Assembly: GCA_947495075.1 (NCBI GenBank)
Contig: CANLXH010000003.1
Location: 62,001 to 126,000 of the forward strand
Direction: 5' to 3'
Source of the DNA: an uncultured Croceitalea sp.
GTDB lineage: Bacteria; Bacteroidota; Bacteroidia; Flavobacteriales; Flavobacteriaceae
Length of the DNA: 64,000 nucleotides
Numbering within the stretch: the stretch's first letter is position 1; each line of letters opens with the position of its first letter. Made by a program: the position numbers and the translations under genes. A model generated the notes under the pieces. The model was not told the origin of the DNA and searched no databases. It saw only the letters and a program-made list of their open reading frames with translations. Shown one piece after another: positions 46,019 through 54,298 of this stretch.

Positions 46019-46603
46019 ATGCATAGAAACTTAAAACTCGTTTTTGTTTTCTTTCTTCTAAGTAATATTGTTAATGCCCAGGAGAAGTTTTATACAAAAT
46101 TGGCAGATGCTGCATATACACTTACAAAGGATAACGTAAAGTATGATCCTAGTTATTTTTCAATCTCCTATCCAAACGGAGATGTGCCAAAAGAAAAAGG
46201 AGTTTGTACAGATGTAATAATTAGAGCTTATCGCAAACTAAATATAGACCTACAAAAAGAAGTACATGAAGATATGCGCTCTAACTTTAGTAAATATCCT
46301 AAAATTTGGGGTTTACAAAGGACAGATAAAAACATTGACCATAGAAGAGTACCTAATCTTATGGTCTTTTTTGAACGGTTTGGAGAAACTAAGCCCATCT
46401 CAAATAAATCTGAAGATTACAAACCTGGAGATATTGTTTGCTGGAACTTAGGAGGCGCAATAACTCACATAGGTATTGTAAGCAATAAAAAGTCTAGTGA
46501 TGGAAAAAGACACTTAATCGTACATAATATAGGTGCAGGACAAGTATTGCAAGACTGTTTGTTTGATTATAAGGTTATTGGACATTATCGCTATACCAAA
46601 TAA
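46019..46603 (+). CDS. Secreted DUF1287 protein
   Basis: The 194-residue product (from ATG 46019) begins with a signal peptide ending VNAQ. DUF1287 is an NlpC/P60-like cysteine-peptidase fold: KGVCTDVIIRAYR carries the candidate nucleophile Cys, DIVCWNLGGAITHIGIV the candidate His, and IVHNIGAGQVLQDCL the polar third position. Other in-frame starts (46001, TTG 45998) overlap the preceding gene and would bury the signal. It is probably periplasmic; its action on cell-wall peptides is inferred from the fold only. Confidence 0.85.
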   Translation: MHRNLKLVFVFFLLSNIVNAQEKFYTKLADAAYTLTKDNVKYDPSYFSISYPNGDVPKEKGVCTDVIIRAYRKLNIDLQKEVHEDMRSNFSKYPKIWGLQRTDKNIDHRRVPNLMVFFERFGETKPISNKSEDYKPGDIVCWNLGGAITHIGIVSNKKSSDGKRHLIVHNIGAGQVLQDCLFDYKVIGHYRYTK

Positions 46604-46604
46604 G

Positions 46605-46940
46605 TTAGCTTTTTAACTCTAATTTCTCAGCAAAATAATCGCAGAAATCTTTCATGGTAGCAGTCATCTTTTCATCTTGAGTTGCTTTCATAAAAGTATC
46701 TGCCATGGTAACTAGAGTTTGATGAAAAAAGGTTTTCATCTCATCAACTGGCATATCCTTTGTCCACAAGTCTATTTTTAACGACTCTTGATTTTTACTA
46801 TCCCAAACAGAAAGCATCATAGCTTTTGCAGCTTCATTATCAATACCTCCATCTTCTGCTGACCAGTTAAGTTCTTCTGGAACTCGGTTTTCATCAAGCC
46901 CTACTTTTAATCTTATTTCTGAAGTATGTGCAACTGCCAT
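46605..46940 (-). CDS. gldC: Gliding motility protein GldC
   Basis: The 111-residue protein matches GldC: SEIRLKVGLDENRVPEELNW, a middle KAMMLSVWDSKNQESLKIDLW, and a helical C-terminus. GldC is a small cytosolic protein associated with the gliding/type IX secretion genes of Flavobacteriia; its precise function is not settled. It overlaps gldB by one base. Confidence 0.93.
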   Translation of the reverse strand: MAVAHTSEIRLKVGLDENRVPEELNWSAEDGGIDNEAAKAMMLSVWDSKNQESLKIDLWTKDMPVDEMKTFFHQTLVTMADTFMKATQDEKMTATMKDFCDYFAEKLELKS

Positions 46941-47911
46941 TATTTTCTTGGTTTGTAATTTGATTCTTTTAAAATATCATCTGCAGGCAAACTAAGTAAC
47001 TGCTTAGGTGTAATGTTTTGGTTTTTATCCATAAAAGCTCGCACTATTTGCCAACCTATATACCTACCCAATCTTCCTGGTGACTCACTGTCTAACTCTA
47101 ATCCAAATTTGGAAAATGGAGCTGGGTCCAAAAATCTTTGATTCAATTTTGGATTTGTGCTATATAACAACTCTTGCTCAATAAAATGGCGCCAAATTTG
47201 TTCCTCGTTTGTTAAAGCCCAGTTCATCTCTTCTTGGGTATAACTTATTTTTTGGTAGTTTTTATTATTTGGTAAAAATTTATCTATTAGATACAATTCT
47301 TTTCCATAATAAACCATCCTAGATAAAAAAGTACGGTTTCTTGGATATCTATTTATTTTCTTAGAAATAGCACTTGCCATATTAGAGGTTAAATAAGACT
47401 TATCTAATCCTTTAGCAACATAGTTGGGCAATCCTGCATAAAAGTGATGCTCACTACCAAGGTAATTATCCAGACCTAGTAGTAGTAAAGAATCAGCTAA
47501 AATTACTCGGTCGTTATAATTAACCTCAGAAATTAATGTAATGACTTTAGGTGCTGTAAAATTTGGAAAATAATATTTAATATGCCTAAACAAAGATTCT
47601 ATCTCCTCTGATTCTTTATCAAAACTTTTAAAAACCTTATCCACCTCATCTTCTAATTCTACTTGTAAGGTGTCTGTCAACTTAGCGATCCATGTACTAT
47701 CAGTATACTGTTCAGGAAATAAATAAGGATAAGCGGTCTTTAATTGAGGAACATCGGCTGCAGAAGCTTCAGCAAAAAGTCTATCAAAACGTACTAAATC
47801 AAAATCTATTTCTACTTTATTTATTGCTGCTACGTCCTTATCTTCCTTTTTACAAGAAAAAAATAGACCTAAACAGCTAATAATGAGAAAGTATTTCAGT
47901 AACAACTTCAT
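46940..47911 (-). CDS. gldB: Gliding motility lipoprotein GldB
   Basis: The 323-residue lipoprotein (Cys20 in LGLFFSCKKED) has the GldB features VEIDFDLVRFDRLFAEA, AYPYLFPEQYTDSTWI, and the C-terminal SPGRLGRYIGWQIVRAFM. GldB is needed for gliding in Flavobacterium and is attached to the envelope. It is followed by gldC. A TACCTTTG promoter box lies 34-41 bases upstream of the ATG. Confidence 0.93.
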   Translation of the reverse strand: MKLLLKYFLIISCLGLFFSCKKEDKDVAAINKVEIDFDLVRFDRLFAEASAADVPQLKTAYPYLFPEQYTDSTWIAKLTDTLQVELEDEVDKVFKSFDKESEEIESLFRHIKYYFPNFTAPKVITLISEVNYNDRVILADSLLLLGLDNYLGSEHHFYAGLPNYVAKGLDKSYLTSNMASAISKKINRYPRNRTFLSRMVYYGKELYLIDKFLPNNKNYQKISYTQEEMNWALTNEEQIWRHFIEQELLYSTNPKLNQRFLDPAPFSKFGLELDSESPGRLGRYIGWQIVRAFMDKNQNITPKQLLSLPADDILKESNYKPRK

Positions 47912-47944
47912 TTTTTAAAGTTCAGCGTTTAATTTTACCAGGCA

Positions 47945-47952
47945 CAAAGGTA
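47945..47952 (-). promoter_or_regulatory. Promoter -7 box for gldB
   Basis: CAAAGGTA on the plus strand reads TACCTTTG on the minus strand, a perfect TAnnTTTG box, giving an inferred leader of about 30 bases for gldB-gldC. Confidence 0.6.
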
Positions 47953-47976
47953 AATTTTTGACTTTAAAAGAGAACT

Positions 47977-48765
47977 ATGCAAACAGAAAAGGTAATAGAA
48001 CATATTGTTAACTGGTTAAAAGAATATGCAATAAATGCAAAATGCAAAGGCTTTGTAATAGGAATTTCTGGTGGTATAGACTCTGCTGTAACATCAACCC
48101 TCTGTGCCAAAACTGGGCTTGATCTTTTATGCTTAGAAATGCCAATTCATCAAGGTAAAAATCAAGTAACCCGCGCTAATAGGCATATTGAATGGTTAAT
48201 GAGTAATTTTAATGCTGTTCAGAGGCAAAAGGTTGAACTCACTCCTGTATTTGATAGTTTAGTCGCCGCTTTTCCTAAAGTTGAAAATGAAGAAGATAGA
48301 TTTTTGTCTCTTGCCAATACAAGAGCAAGATTACGTATGACTTCCTTATATTATTTTGCTGCGCTTAAAGGGTATTTGGTAGCTGGAACTGGTAATAAAG
48401 TAGAAGATTTCGGCGTTGGATTTTATACAAAATATGGTGATGGCGGTGTTGATTTAAGCCCTATTGCCGATCTAATGAAGTCCGAAGTTTATGCAATTGC
48501 AAATGCCTTAGGAGTAAATCAAGAAATAATAAATGCTGCACCAACTGATGGGCTATGGGGCGATAGTAGAACTGATGAAGATCAAATTGGTGCAAGTTAT
48601 CCAGAATTAGAGTGGGCAATGCAAATGGATAATGAAGGAAAAACTACAGAAGACTTTTCTGATAGGAAAAAAATAGTCTTTAATATCTATAAAAAATTAA
48701 ATTCTACCAACCAGCATAAGATGATTCCTATACCTGTCTGCGAGATTCCAAAAGTGTTAAAATAA
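47977..48765 (+). CDS. nadE: NAD(+) synthase, NadE
   Basis: The 262-residue ATP pyrophosphatase converts nicotinic-acid adenine dinucleotide to NAD. The P-loop is GISGGIDSA (29-37). Further signatures are LANTRARLRMTSLYYFAA, VAGTGNKVEDFGVGFYTKYG and DLSPIADLMKSEVYAIA. There is no glutamine-amidotransferase domain, so ammonia would be the nitrogen source. It is divergent from gldB, with about 65 bases between the starts. Confidence 0.95.
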   Translation: MQTEKVIEHIVNWLKEYAINAKCKGFVIGISGGIDSAVTSTLCAKTGLDLLCLEMPIHQGKNQVTRANRHIEWLMSNFNAVQRQKVELTPVFDSLVAAFPKVENEEDRFLSLANTRARLRMTSLYYFAALKGYLVAGTGNKVEDFGVGFYTKYGDGGVDLSPIADLMKSEVYAIANALGVNQEIINAAPTDGLWGDSRTDEDQIGASYPELEWAMQMDNEGKTTEDFSDRKKIVFNIYKKLNSTNQHKMIPIPVCEIPKVLK

Positions 48766-48800
48766 CCACTCAACTATAAATCAACGTAGTAAGACGAATA

Positions 48801-48824
48801 AAAACCATAAAATTTTATGGTTTT
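48801..48824 (+). terminator. Probable terminator after nadE
   Basis: AAAACCATAAAA-TTTTATGGTTTT is a perfect 24-base palindrome 36 bases after the nadE stop, with TTTT as the last stem bases. It is AT-rich and therefore weak. Confidence 0.5.
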
Positions 48825-48932
48825 AATAAAAAAAAAGCATATTTGTTCAACTATTTTGGTTATATTGCCTTTCCCTAATTGTAGGGATTTGATTACTAAT
48901 ATTTTATTTCGAAAAATTAAAAACCTATTATA

Positions 48933-49562
48933 ATGATTAAAGTTTTAATTGCAGACAGTCATCCAGTTGTAAGGCTAGGAATAAAGCAAGTTTTAGATAC
49001 TGCTTCTGGTTTTGAAGTAGTTGCTGACGTGTCTTCAACATCTGAACTTTTTGAAACTTTGGAAAAAGTCTCTCCCGATGTTGTAATGCTAGAAATGGAT
49101 ATACCAGACATAAATGGTATTGCTACATTACGAAAAATGAAACAAGAATTCCCAGAAGCTAAAGTATTAATGTTCAGCGGACAATCCGAAGATGTATATG
49201 CTTTAAGCAGTATCAGAGCTGGTGCGTTTGGCTATTTATCCAAAGCAGCAGATTTAGAATATATTCTTTCTGCTATTAAAAAAGTAAGTGAAGGAAATAT
49301 GTTTATTACTAATGAATTGGCACAACGCTTAGCCTTTGATGAAGGTTCACAAAAGCCTAGAAGATTCTTTAGAAAACTATCTACCAGAGAAATTGAAGTA
49401 TTAAAACTTCTTGCTAGCGGAAAAAGAAATAAAGAAGTCGCCGAAGGACTAAACCTTAATGAGAAGACGGTTAGTACATATAAAGCAAGGTTAATGCGTA
49501 AACTAAATGTTGATAACCTAGTTGATTTATTACAACAAGCCAAGGCATTAGAATTGTACTAA
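48933..49562 (+). CDS. LuxR-type response regulator with non-standard receiver
   Basis: The 209-residue protein has a receiver domain (1 to about 120) and a NarL/LuxR helix-turn-helix (about 145-205: LSTREIEVLKLLASGKRNKEV, then KTVSTYKARLMRKL). The receiver keeps D8, S82 and K104. The phosphorylated Asp, however, is replaced by Glu54 (VMLEMDIPDING aligned to LLDLNMPGMNG), and the second acidic-pocket residue is S9. It probably works without phosphorylation. No histidine kinase is nearby. A bidirectional terminator follows. Confidence 0.88.
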   Translation: MIKVLIADSHPVVRLGIKQVLDTASGFEVVADVSSTSELFETLEKVSPDVVMLEMDIPDINGIATLRKMKQEFPEAKVLMFSGQSEDVYALSSIRAGAFGYLSKAADLEYILSAIKKVSEGNMFITNELAQRLAFDEGSQKPRRFFRKLSTREIEVLKLLASGKRNKEVAEGLNLNEKTVSTYKARLMRKLNVDNLVDLLQQAKALELY

Positions 49563-49583
49563 AAAACATCATTTAATAAATAT

Positions 49584-49609
49584 AAAAACCCCAAATTAAT
49601 GGGGTTTTT
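49584..49609. terminator. Bidirectional terminator between the regulator gene and dnaG
   Basis: AAAAACCCC and GGGGTTTTT form a 9-bp stem with an 8-base loop, followed by CTTTTTT on the plus strand. It lies between convergent genes and has A/T tracts on both sides. Confidence 0.85.
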
Positions 49610-49615
49610 CTTTTT

Positions 49616-51592
49616 TCAGGAAAGTACTCTATTTAGTTTAGCATTCAGTAGTTTATTTAATTGTAGGTAATTCATTATTTCTTCAACTACTTCCTTATGC
49701 TCCTCGTTTCTATTTTCTTCCGTATCTTTTTGAAGATGAGCTATTCGATTTTTAATAAGATTACATCTTAAGGTAAGGATAGTTTCACCCACTAATTGAG
49801 CTATTCCATTCTTCTTATCCTTAGGATAAATATCTTTTCGATGCCAATCATGCAGAACATAACGTTCTTCTTCCATTAAAATAGAGGAAACTTCACGAAC
49901 AATATCTTGATTGAGTTCTGCTAAAAATGTATTGATAGAAAAATCTTCGTTCTCATTTAAGCCTTCAATCAATTTGTAATAAACTGTCCTAAAACTATCA
50001 TTAGTAAGTTCAATTTCGTCTTCTTGAAGATCAAGATATACTTTTTCATACACCTTAGATTCTGTTATTTCTGGAGATAAAATTAAATTTCCTTCTTCAT
50101 TCTCTTTCAATACTAAATCTTCAAACTCCTGCTTTTGATTACCATAGAGCAATAATAACTCAATAATCTTACGTTCTAACTCATACTGAACATCAACCTT
50201 TTCAACTACTTTATCATTCTTTACTATCTGAAAAGCCTTTTGCTCCTGCTTTAATTTTTTGTTAGCATCAGCCGCGTCTTTTTTTCCAATCTGTGCCAAA
50301 GTATTGTATAATACTTCTTCTGAAATTTGCATAATCTTTGCACATTCTTGGATATAAATTTCTTTTTGAATTTGATCAGGTATCTTAGAAATACTATTGA
50401 CGATATCACGAACCGTGTCTGCTCTTTTTATAGGGTCATTAGCAGCTTCCTTTGCCAGCAGCGATGTTTTAAATTGAATAAAATCTTTGGCATTCTCTTC
50501 TAAATAGAGCGCCACATCTTCATAGGCATTATTCTTTGCAAAGCTATCTGGGTCTTCACCTTCTGGGAATGAACATACCTTTACGTTCATACCCTGCTCT
50601 AAAATTAAATCTATACCACGTAGTGAAGCCCTAAGTCCAGCCGCATCTCCATCAAACAATACAGTGATATTTTTAGTTAACCTATTAATTAGACGAATCT
50701 GTTCAGGAGTTAACGCAGTTCCGCTTGAAGAAACTACATTTTCTATTCCTCGCTGATGCATTTGAATAACGTCTGTATATCCTTCAACCAGAAAACAATT
50801 ATCTTCTTTAGCTATTGCCTGTTTTGCATAATAAATCCCATAAAGCACTTTACTCTTATGGTAGATATCACTTTCAGGGGAATTCAGATATTTAGCAGCC
50901 TTTTTATCGTTGGTAAGTATTCTTCCTCCAAAACCAAGAACTCGACCGCTCATTGAGTGAATAGGAAACATTACTCTACCTTTAAAACGATCAAATTTCT
51001 TTATCTCTCCTCCTTGTTGTTCTTTTACTATAGTTAGTCCTGTTTTTTGTAAAAATTCTAGTTGATAGCTATTTTCAAGAGCATTCTTTGTAAAAGCCTC
51101 CCACTCGTTTGGATTAAATCCTAGACCAAACTTTTTTATAGTCTCATCTGTAAAACCTCTTTCTTTAAAGTAAGTTAGACCAATTGCCTTTCCGGGTTCT
51201 GTTTCCCATAAAGTTTTAATAAAGTACTTACTTGCGTATTCAGAAACCAAGAACATACTTTCTCGCTCATTAGCTTGCTCCTTTTGTTCATTAGTTTGTT
51301 CCGTTTCTTCTATTTCAATATTGTATTTTTTAGCTAAATATTTAATTGCCTCAGGGTAAGTAAAATGCTCATGTTCCATTAAAAAGGCAACAACATTTCC
51401 TCCTTTTCCACTACTAAAATCTTTCCAAATTTGTTTTACGGGCGACACCATAAAACTTGGCGTACGTTCATCGGAAAAAGGGCTTAAACCTTTAAAATTT
51501 GAGCCTGATTTTTTAAGCTGTACAAAATCACCAATAACCTCTTCTAAGCGAGCGGTCTCGTATACTTGATCTATGGTGGTCTTTGAAATCAT
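49616..51592 (-). CDS. dnaG: DNA primase DnaG
   Basis: The 658-residue protein makes RNA primers for replication. The catalytic core shows RVMFPIHSMSGRVLGFGGRI, the Toprim EGYTDVIQMHQ and LFDGDAAGLRA with the metal-binding acids. The N-terminal domain aligns with the CHC2 zinc-binding domain (FKGLSPFSDERTPSF, WKDFSSGKGGN), but all four ligands are changed: S37, S40, D58 and S61 replace Cys, His, Cys, Cys. The enzyme is thus probably zinc-free. The C-terminal region is long and helical. A terminator closes the gene. Confidence 0.95.
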   Translation of the reverse strand: MISKTTIDQVYETARLEEVIGDFVQLKKSGSNFKGLSPFSDERTPSFMVSPVKQIWKDFSSGKGGNVVAFLMEHEHFTYPEAIKYLAKKYNIEIEETEQTNEQKEQANERESMFLVSEYASKYFIKTLWETEPGKAIGLTYFKERGFTDETIKKFGLGFNPNEWEAFTKNALENSYQLEFLQKTGLTIVKEQQGGEIKKFDRFKGRVMFPIHSMSGRVLGFGGRILTNDKKAAKYLNSPESDIYHKSKVLYGIYYAKQAIAKEDNCFLVEGYTDVIQMHQRGIENVVSSSGTALTPEQIRLINRLTKNITVLFDGDAAGLRASLRGIDLILEQGMNVKVCSFPEGEDPDSFAKNNAYEDVALYLEENAKDFIQFKTSLLAKEAANDPIKRADTVRDIVNSISKIPDQIQKEIYIQECAKIMQISEEVLYNTLAQIGKKDAADANKKLKQEQKAFQIVKNDKVVEKVDVQYELERKIIELLLLYGNQKQEFEDLVLKENEEGNLILSPEITESKVYEKVYLDLQEDEIELTNDSFRTVYYKLIEGLNENEDFSINTFLAELNQDIVREVSSILMEEERYVLHDWHRKDIYPKDKKNGIAQLVGETILTLRCNLIKNRIAHLQKDTEENRNEEHKEVVEEIMNYLQLNKLLNAKLNRVLS

Positions 51593-51660
51593 TATACCTT
51601 AATCTAGCTATTTCAGAAAATAATTTAGTCTTGCAAAATACAAGCTTAAATCTATTAATA

Positions 51661-51697
51661 AAAATGAGTATCCTTAAATTAAAGGACACCCATTTTT
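51661..51697 (-). terminator. Terminator after the outer-membrane barrel gene
   Basis: AAAATGAGTATCCTT and AAGGACACCCATTTT pair over 15 positions with two mismatches around AAATTA. On the minus strand the tail is TTTTTATTAATAG. It lies 26 bases after the stop at 51723. Confidence 0.65.
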
Positions 51698-51722
51698 AGA
51701 AAGTTATTTTACTAGAAGTATA

Positions 51723-52805
51723 CTAAAGGTCAAATCTTAGACCTAGAGAAATATTTCTTTGCTCTACAGCAGCATCTTTAAATATTGGATTTAAATCATA
51801 CTTAACATAAAGCAATGTTCCACCAACTCCAGTATAAGCACTTAAACCGTAAATTAAATCGCTAGTATTATAATCTCTCTTAAATTTATCTTTAACCCGC
51901 TCTCCATTGAACACATATTTTAATTTTTGGCGTGTACCAATATTGAATCCACCATATCCTCCAATACCAAATCTAAATTTTCTATGTAAAGAATAACGAA
52001 TGGTTTTTTCAGTTTCACGATACTTGGACGGGCCAAACTCAAAATGAACAGGAAATACCAAATTATCCATTCTTAGCTTAGATTTATTTAATTCAAATTC
52101 AAATTCTTGTAGCTCAGTCTGGTTTCCATTTTCCACAAAAAATTGATTATCATTAGGCTTTAAACCATTAAACTGAAATGAAAAACCATAATTTAAACGC
52201 ATAAAGTTAGAGTTTCTAAAAACCCGAGTACGCCATTGCACTCCCATCTCAAAGAAACGGCTACCTCCAATTTTGTATGGAGAATCATTTAAAGATTGTC
52301 CATCAATCAATGCATTGTTCAATCCAATGGCAATAACTAAATCGGAATATGTCCTTCTATCATATTTTATCACTCTCTTTCTCTCTCCGTTTGCATACCT
52401 AACACCAAAAAGTCTGTTCCCTAAATCATCTTCATCTCCCCAACTAACTTCAATAAAGGAAGTCTCATCTTTTAAATCAGCAACCATTACTTCATCCTTA
52501 TTTCTTTCTAACAACGCTAACTTATTATCTATAATAGCTAATCTATTTTCAATATTCAACGCTCTCTTCTTGGCAGCTTCCGTTTTTAAAGTTTCTGCTT
52601 CAGAACTAGAAATTGAACCACGCTCAACACGTTTATTAATCTCCTCTATTTCTATTTTCAATGCATTCTTTTCTTGCTTTGTAATTTTGTCCTTTTGTTC
52701 TTTTAAAGCTTCTATTTTCTTTTTATAGTCTTCTTCTTGCGCTGTTATATTTTGAACTAAAAACAATAGAACTAGTCCCACTAAAAACCTTGTAATTTTT
52801 GTCAT
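51723..52805 (-). CDS. Outer-membrane beta-barrel protein with periplasmic coiled coil
   Basis: The 360-residue product has a signal peptide (ending NITAQ), a long coiled coil (about residues 24-110, rich in Lys, Glu, Leu: KIEALKEQKDKITKQEKNAL) and then a beta-barrel of about 230 residues with strands such as RLNYGFSFQFNGL, FRFGIGGYGGFNIG and a final NISLGLRFDL. I chose ATG 52805 (MTKITRFLVG), because the frame's nine extra upstream codons precede the signal. It is the last gene of a sigma/anti-sigma operon, so it may be a target or sensor; that is inference. Confidence 0.7.
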   Translation of the reverse strand: MTKITRFLVGLVLLFLVQNITAQEEDYKKKIEALKEQKDKITKQEKNALKIEIEEINKRVERGSISSSEAETLKTEAAKKRALNIENRLAIIDNKLALLERNKDEVMVADLKDETSFIEVSWGDEDDLGNRLFGVRYANGERKRVIKYDRRTYSDLVIAIGLNNALIDGQSLNDSPYKIGGSRFFEMGVQWRTRVFRNSNFMRLNYGFSFQFNGLKPNDNQFFVENGNQTELQEFEFELNKSKLRMDNLVFPVHFEFGPSKYRETEKTIRYSLHRKFRFGIGGYGGFNIGTRQKLKYVFNGERVKDKFKRDYNTSDLIYGLSAYTGVGGTLLYVKYDLNPIFKDAAVEQRNISLGLRFDL

Positions 52806-52836
52806 GATAATTTTGATTTTTACAACCTTCACCCAG

Positions 52837-52856
52837 CCCCTTCCAACAAGAAGGGG
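52837..52856 (-). other. Intercistronic hairpin
   Basis: CCCCTTC-CAACAA-GAAGGGG is a perfect 7-bp GC-rich stem in the gap between the putative anti-sigma gene and the barrel gene. No T-run follows on the minus strand, so it may moderate read-through or protect an mRNA end rather than terminate. Confidence 0.45.
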
Positions 52857-52886
52857 TCAAGATCAAGTATGTTGATTGATGAATAT

Positions 52887-53630
52887 TTAGTTATTTCTGT
52901 CTGCTACCGCTGTGCGAGCTTTAAACAAACCTTCTTTTAATTTTGTAAATATTTTGTCTCTAAAAGACTGGTCTAGCTCATCTTCAACTTCAGATAGCAA
53001 TGCCATAGCATCTACTTTGCCATTATCTTGAAACACTTTTTCTCTTAGAATATCAAACTGAGCAACTCTTAGTAAAGAATCTACTTCAGCATCTGAAACT
53101 TGTATAGCTTCGCTTTCTAAATTAATTACAGTTGCTAAGATTTCATTTATTTTTTCATCGATTAATAAATCTTGTGTATTCGCATTTACAAAACCATCAT
53201 TAATAGGATTTTGTTCTTTTTTCACCTCTTCAATAACTGCTATTTCAGAAGGTTTTTGAATGAAACTTTCCTTATCAGAATTAGTATTCCTAGTACTTAT
53301 CTCTACTTCTTGTTGCAATTGCTCTGCAGTTTCATCATTAGTATTAGCAACTTCAGTTTTATTTAGATTATCAATTTCCATTATAACTGGTTCTTTTTCC
53401 ACCTCTACAACTTCAATTGATTGCTCATTCGTATTTAGAGAATTAAGATACACTACAGATATAATTAAAAGCCCTATAGCACTAGCAGCTATTGCATACC
53501 AATATTTGTTATTAGTACTAGTTTTAACTTCTGAACCTAAAGAAGATGCTATACTCTCCCACGCTTTTGAGCTAGGTGAAAGTTTTCGCCCTTCCAGTTT
53601 TTCTTTTATATGTTTTTCTAACTTTTCCAT
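52887..53630 (-). CDS. Single-pass membrane protein, probable anti-sigma partner
   Basis: The 247-residue protein has a cytoplasmic N-terminus (MEKLEKHIKEKLEGRKLSPS), one membrane helix (about 44-64) and a long acidic periplasmic part rich in Glu, Asn and Val. ATG 53630 is chosen; a TTG at 53642 overlaps the sigma gene. The place directly after an ECF sigma gene and the topology fit an anti-sigma factor, though no classical zinc anti-sigma motif is present. It is followed by the outer-membrane barrel gene. Confidence 0.6.
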   Translation of the reverse strand: MEKLEKHIKEKLEGRKLSPSSKAWESIASSLGSEVKTSTNNKYWYAIAASAIGLLIISVVYLNSLNTNEQSIEVVEVEKEPVIMEIDNLNKTEVANTNDETAEQLQQEVEISTRNTNSDKESFIQKPSEIAVIEEVKKEQNPINDGFVNANTQDLLIDEKINEILATVINLESEAIQVSDAEVDSLLRVAQFDILREKVFQDNGKVDAMALLSEVEDELDQSFRDKIFTKLKEGLFKARTAVADRNN

Positions 53631-53638
53631 TGCTTTAA

Positions 53639-54211
53639 TCAATTACTTTTAGATTTCAACCATGATGAAATCCCTTTTAGTTTTAAATTCTCTTGTAGCA
53701 TCTTCCGCGCTTTAAAAAGTTGTGACTTAGAAGTCCCTTCAGAGATTTCTAACATTTTAGCTATCTCATGGTGTTTATATCCTTCTACAGCATAAAGCAC
53801 AAAAACCATTTTATAGCCTTCAGGCAAAGCATCTATCAATAGTTGTACGTCTTCAACATCTATTAGAGAAGTGGCTTCCTCATTAAATCGTTCTTTCTTT
53901 TCAACTATATCGTCATCAAAAACTACAAATTGTTGTTTTCTTAGATATGAAATGCTTTCTCTCACCATTATTTTACGAACCCAACCTTCAAAACTTCCAC
54001 GGTGTTCAAAAGAGTTCAAACTTTTAAAAACTTTTACAAATCCGTTTACCATTACATCTTCAGCAAAGTGAATGTCTTTGATATACTGGCGACAAACGCT
54101 TAACATCTTTGGTGAAAATTTCTCATAGATAGTTCGCTGCGCATCTCTACTACCTGCTATTGCTTTTTTAAGCAATTGTTTTTCATTACTATAAAATGAA
54201 ATAATTTTCAA
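53639..54211 (-). CDS. ECF-type RNA polymerase sigma factor
   Basis: The 190-residue sigma factor has region 2 (AQRTIYEKFSPKMLSVCRQY, DIHFAEDVMVNGFVKVFKSL, GSFEGWVRKIMVRESISYLR) and region 4 (LIDALPEGYKMVFVLYAVEG, HHEIAKMLEISEGTSKSQLF). Length and the lack of regions 1 and 3 place it in the ECF class. It is likely the head of an operon with the putative anti-sigma gene and the barrel gene. A 6-bp dyad GAGTTC/GAACTC at 54232-54250 lies upstream. Confidence 0.9.
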   Translation of the reverse strand: MKIISFYSNEKQLLKKAIAGSRDAQRTIYEKFSPKMLSVCRQYIKDIHFAEDVMVNGFVKVFKSLNSFEHRGSFEGWVRKIMVRESISYLRKQQFVVFDDDIVEKKERFNEEATSLIDVEDVQLLIDALPEGYKMVFVLYAVEGYKHHEIAKMLEISEGTSKSQLFKARKMLQENLKLKGISSWLKSKSN

Positions 54212-54298
54212 TGGTTCTCGGTTTGTTATATGAGTTCATTAAAAGAACTCTTCTATAAATATAGACGAGGGTAAAATTAAAAAGGTTGCCTACGGAAA

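Noticed and set aside
53260-53652. 130-codon plus-strand frame opposite the putative anti-sigma gene
   Set aside because: Ser-rich antisense shadow without domain signs; the minus-strand gene fits its operon.
54232-54250. GAGTTC/GAACTC dyad as an operator for the sigma gene
   Set aside because: Six-base arms in AT-rich sequence are too short to claim without other copies.
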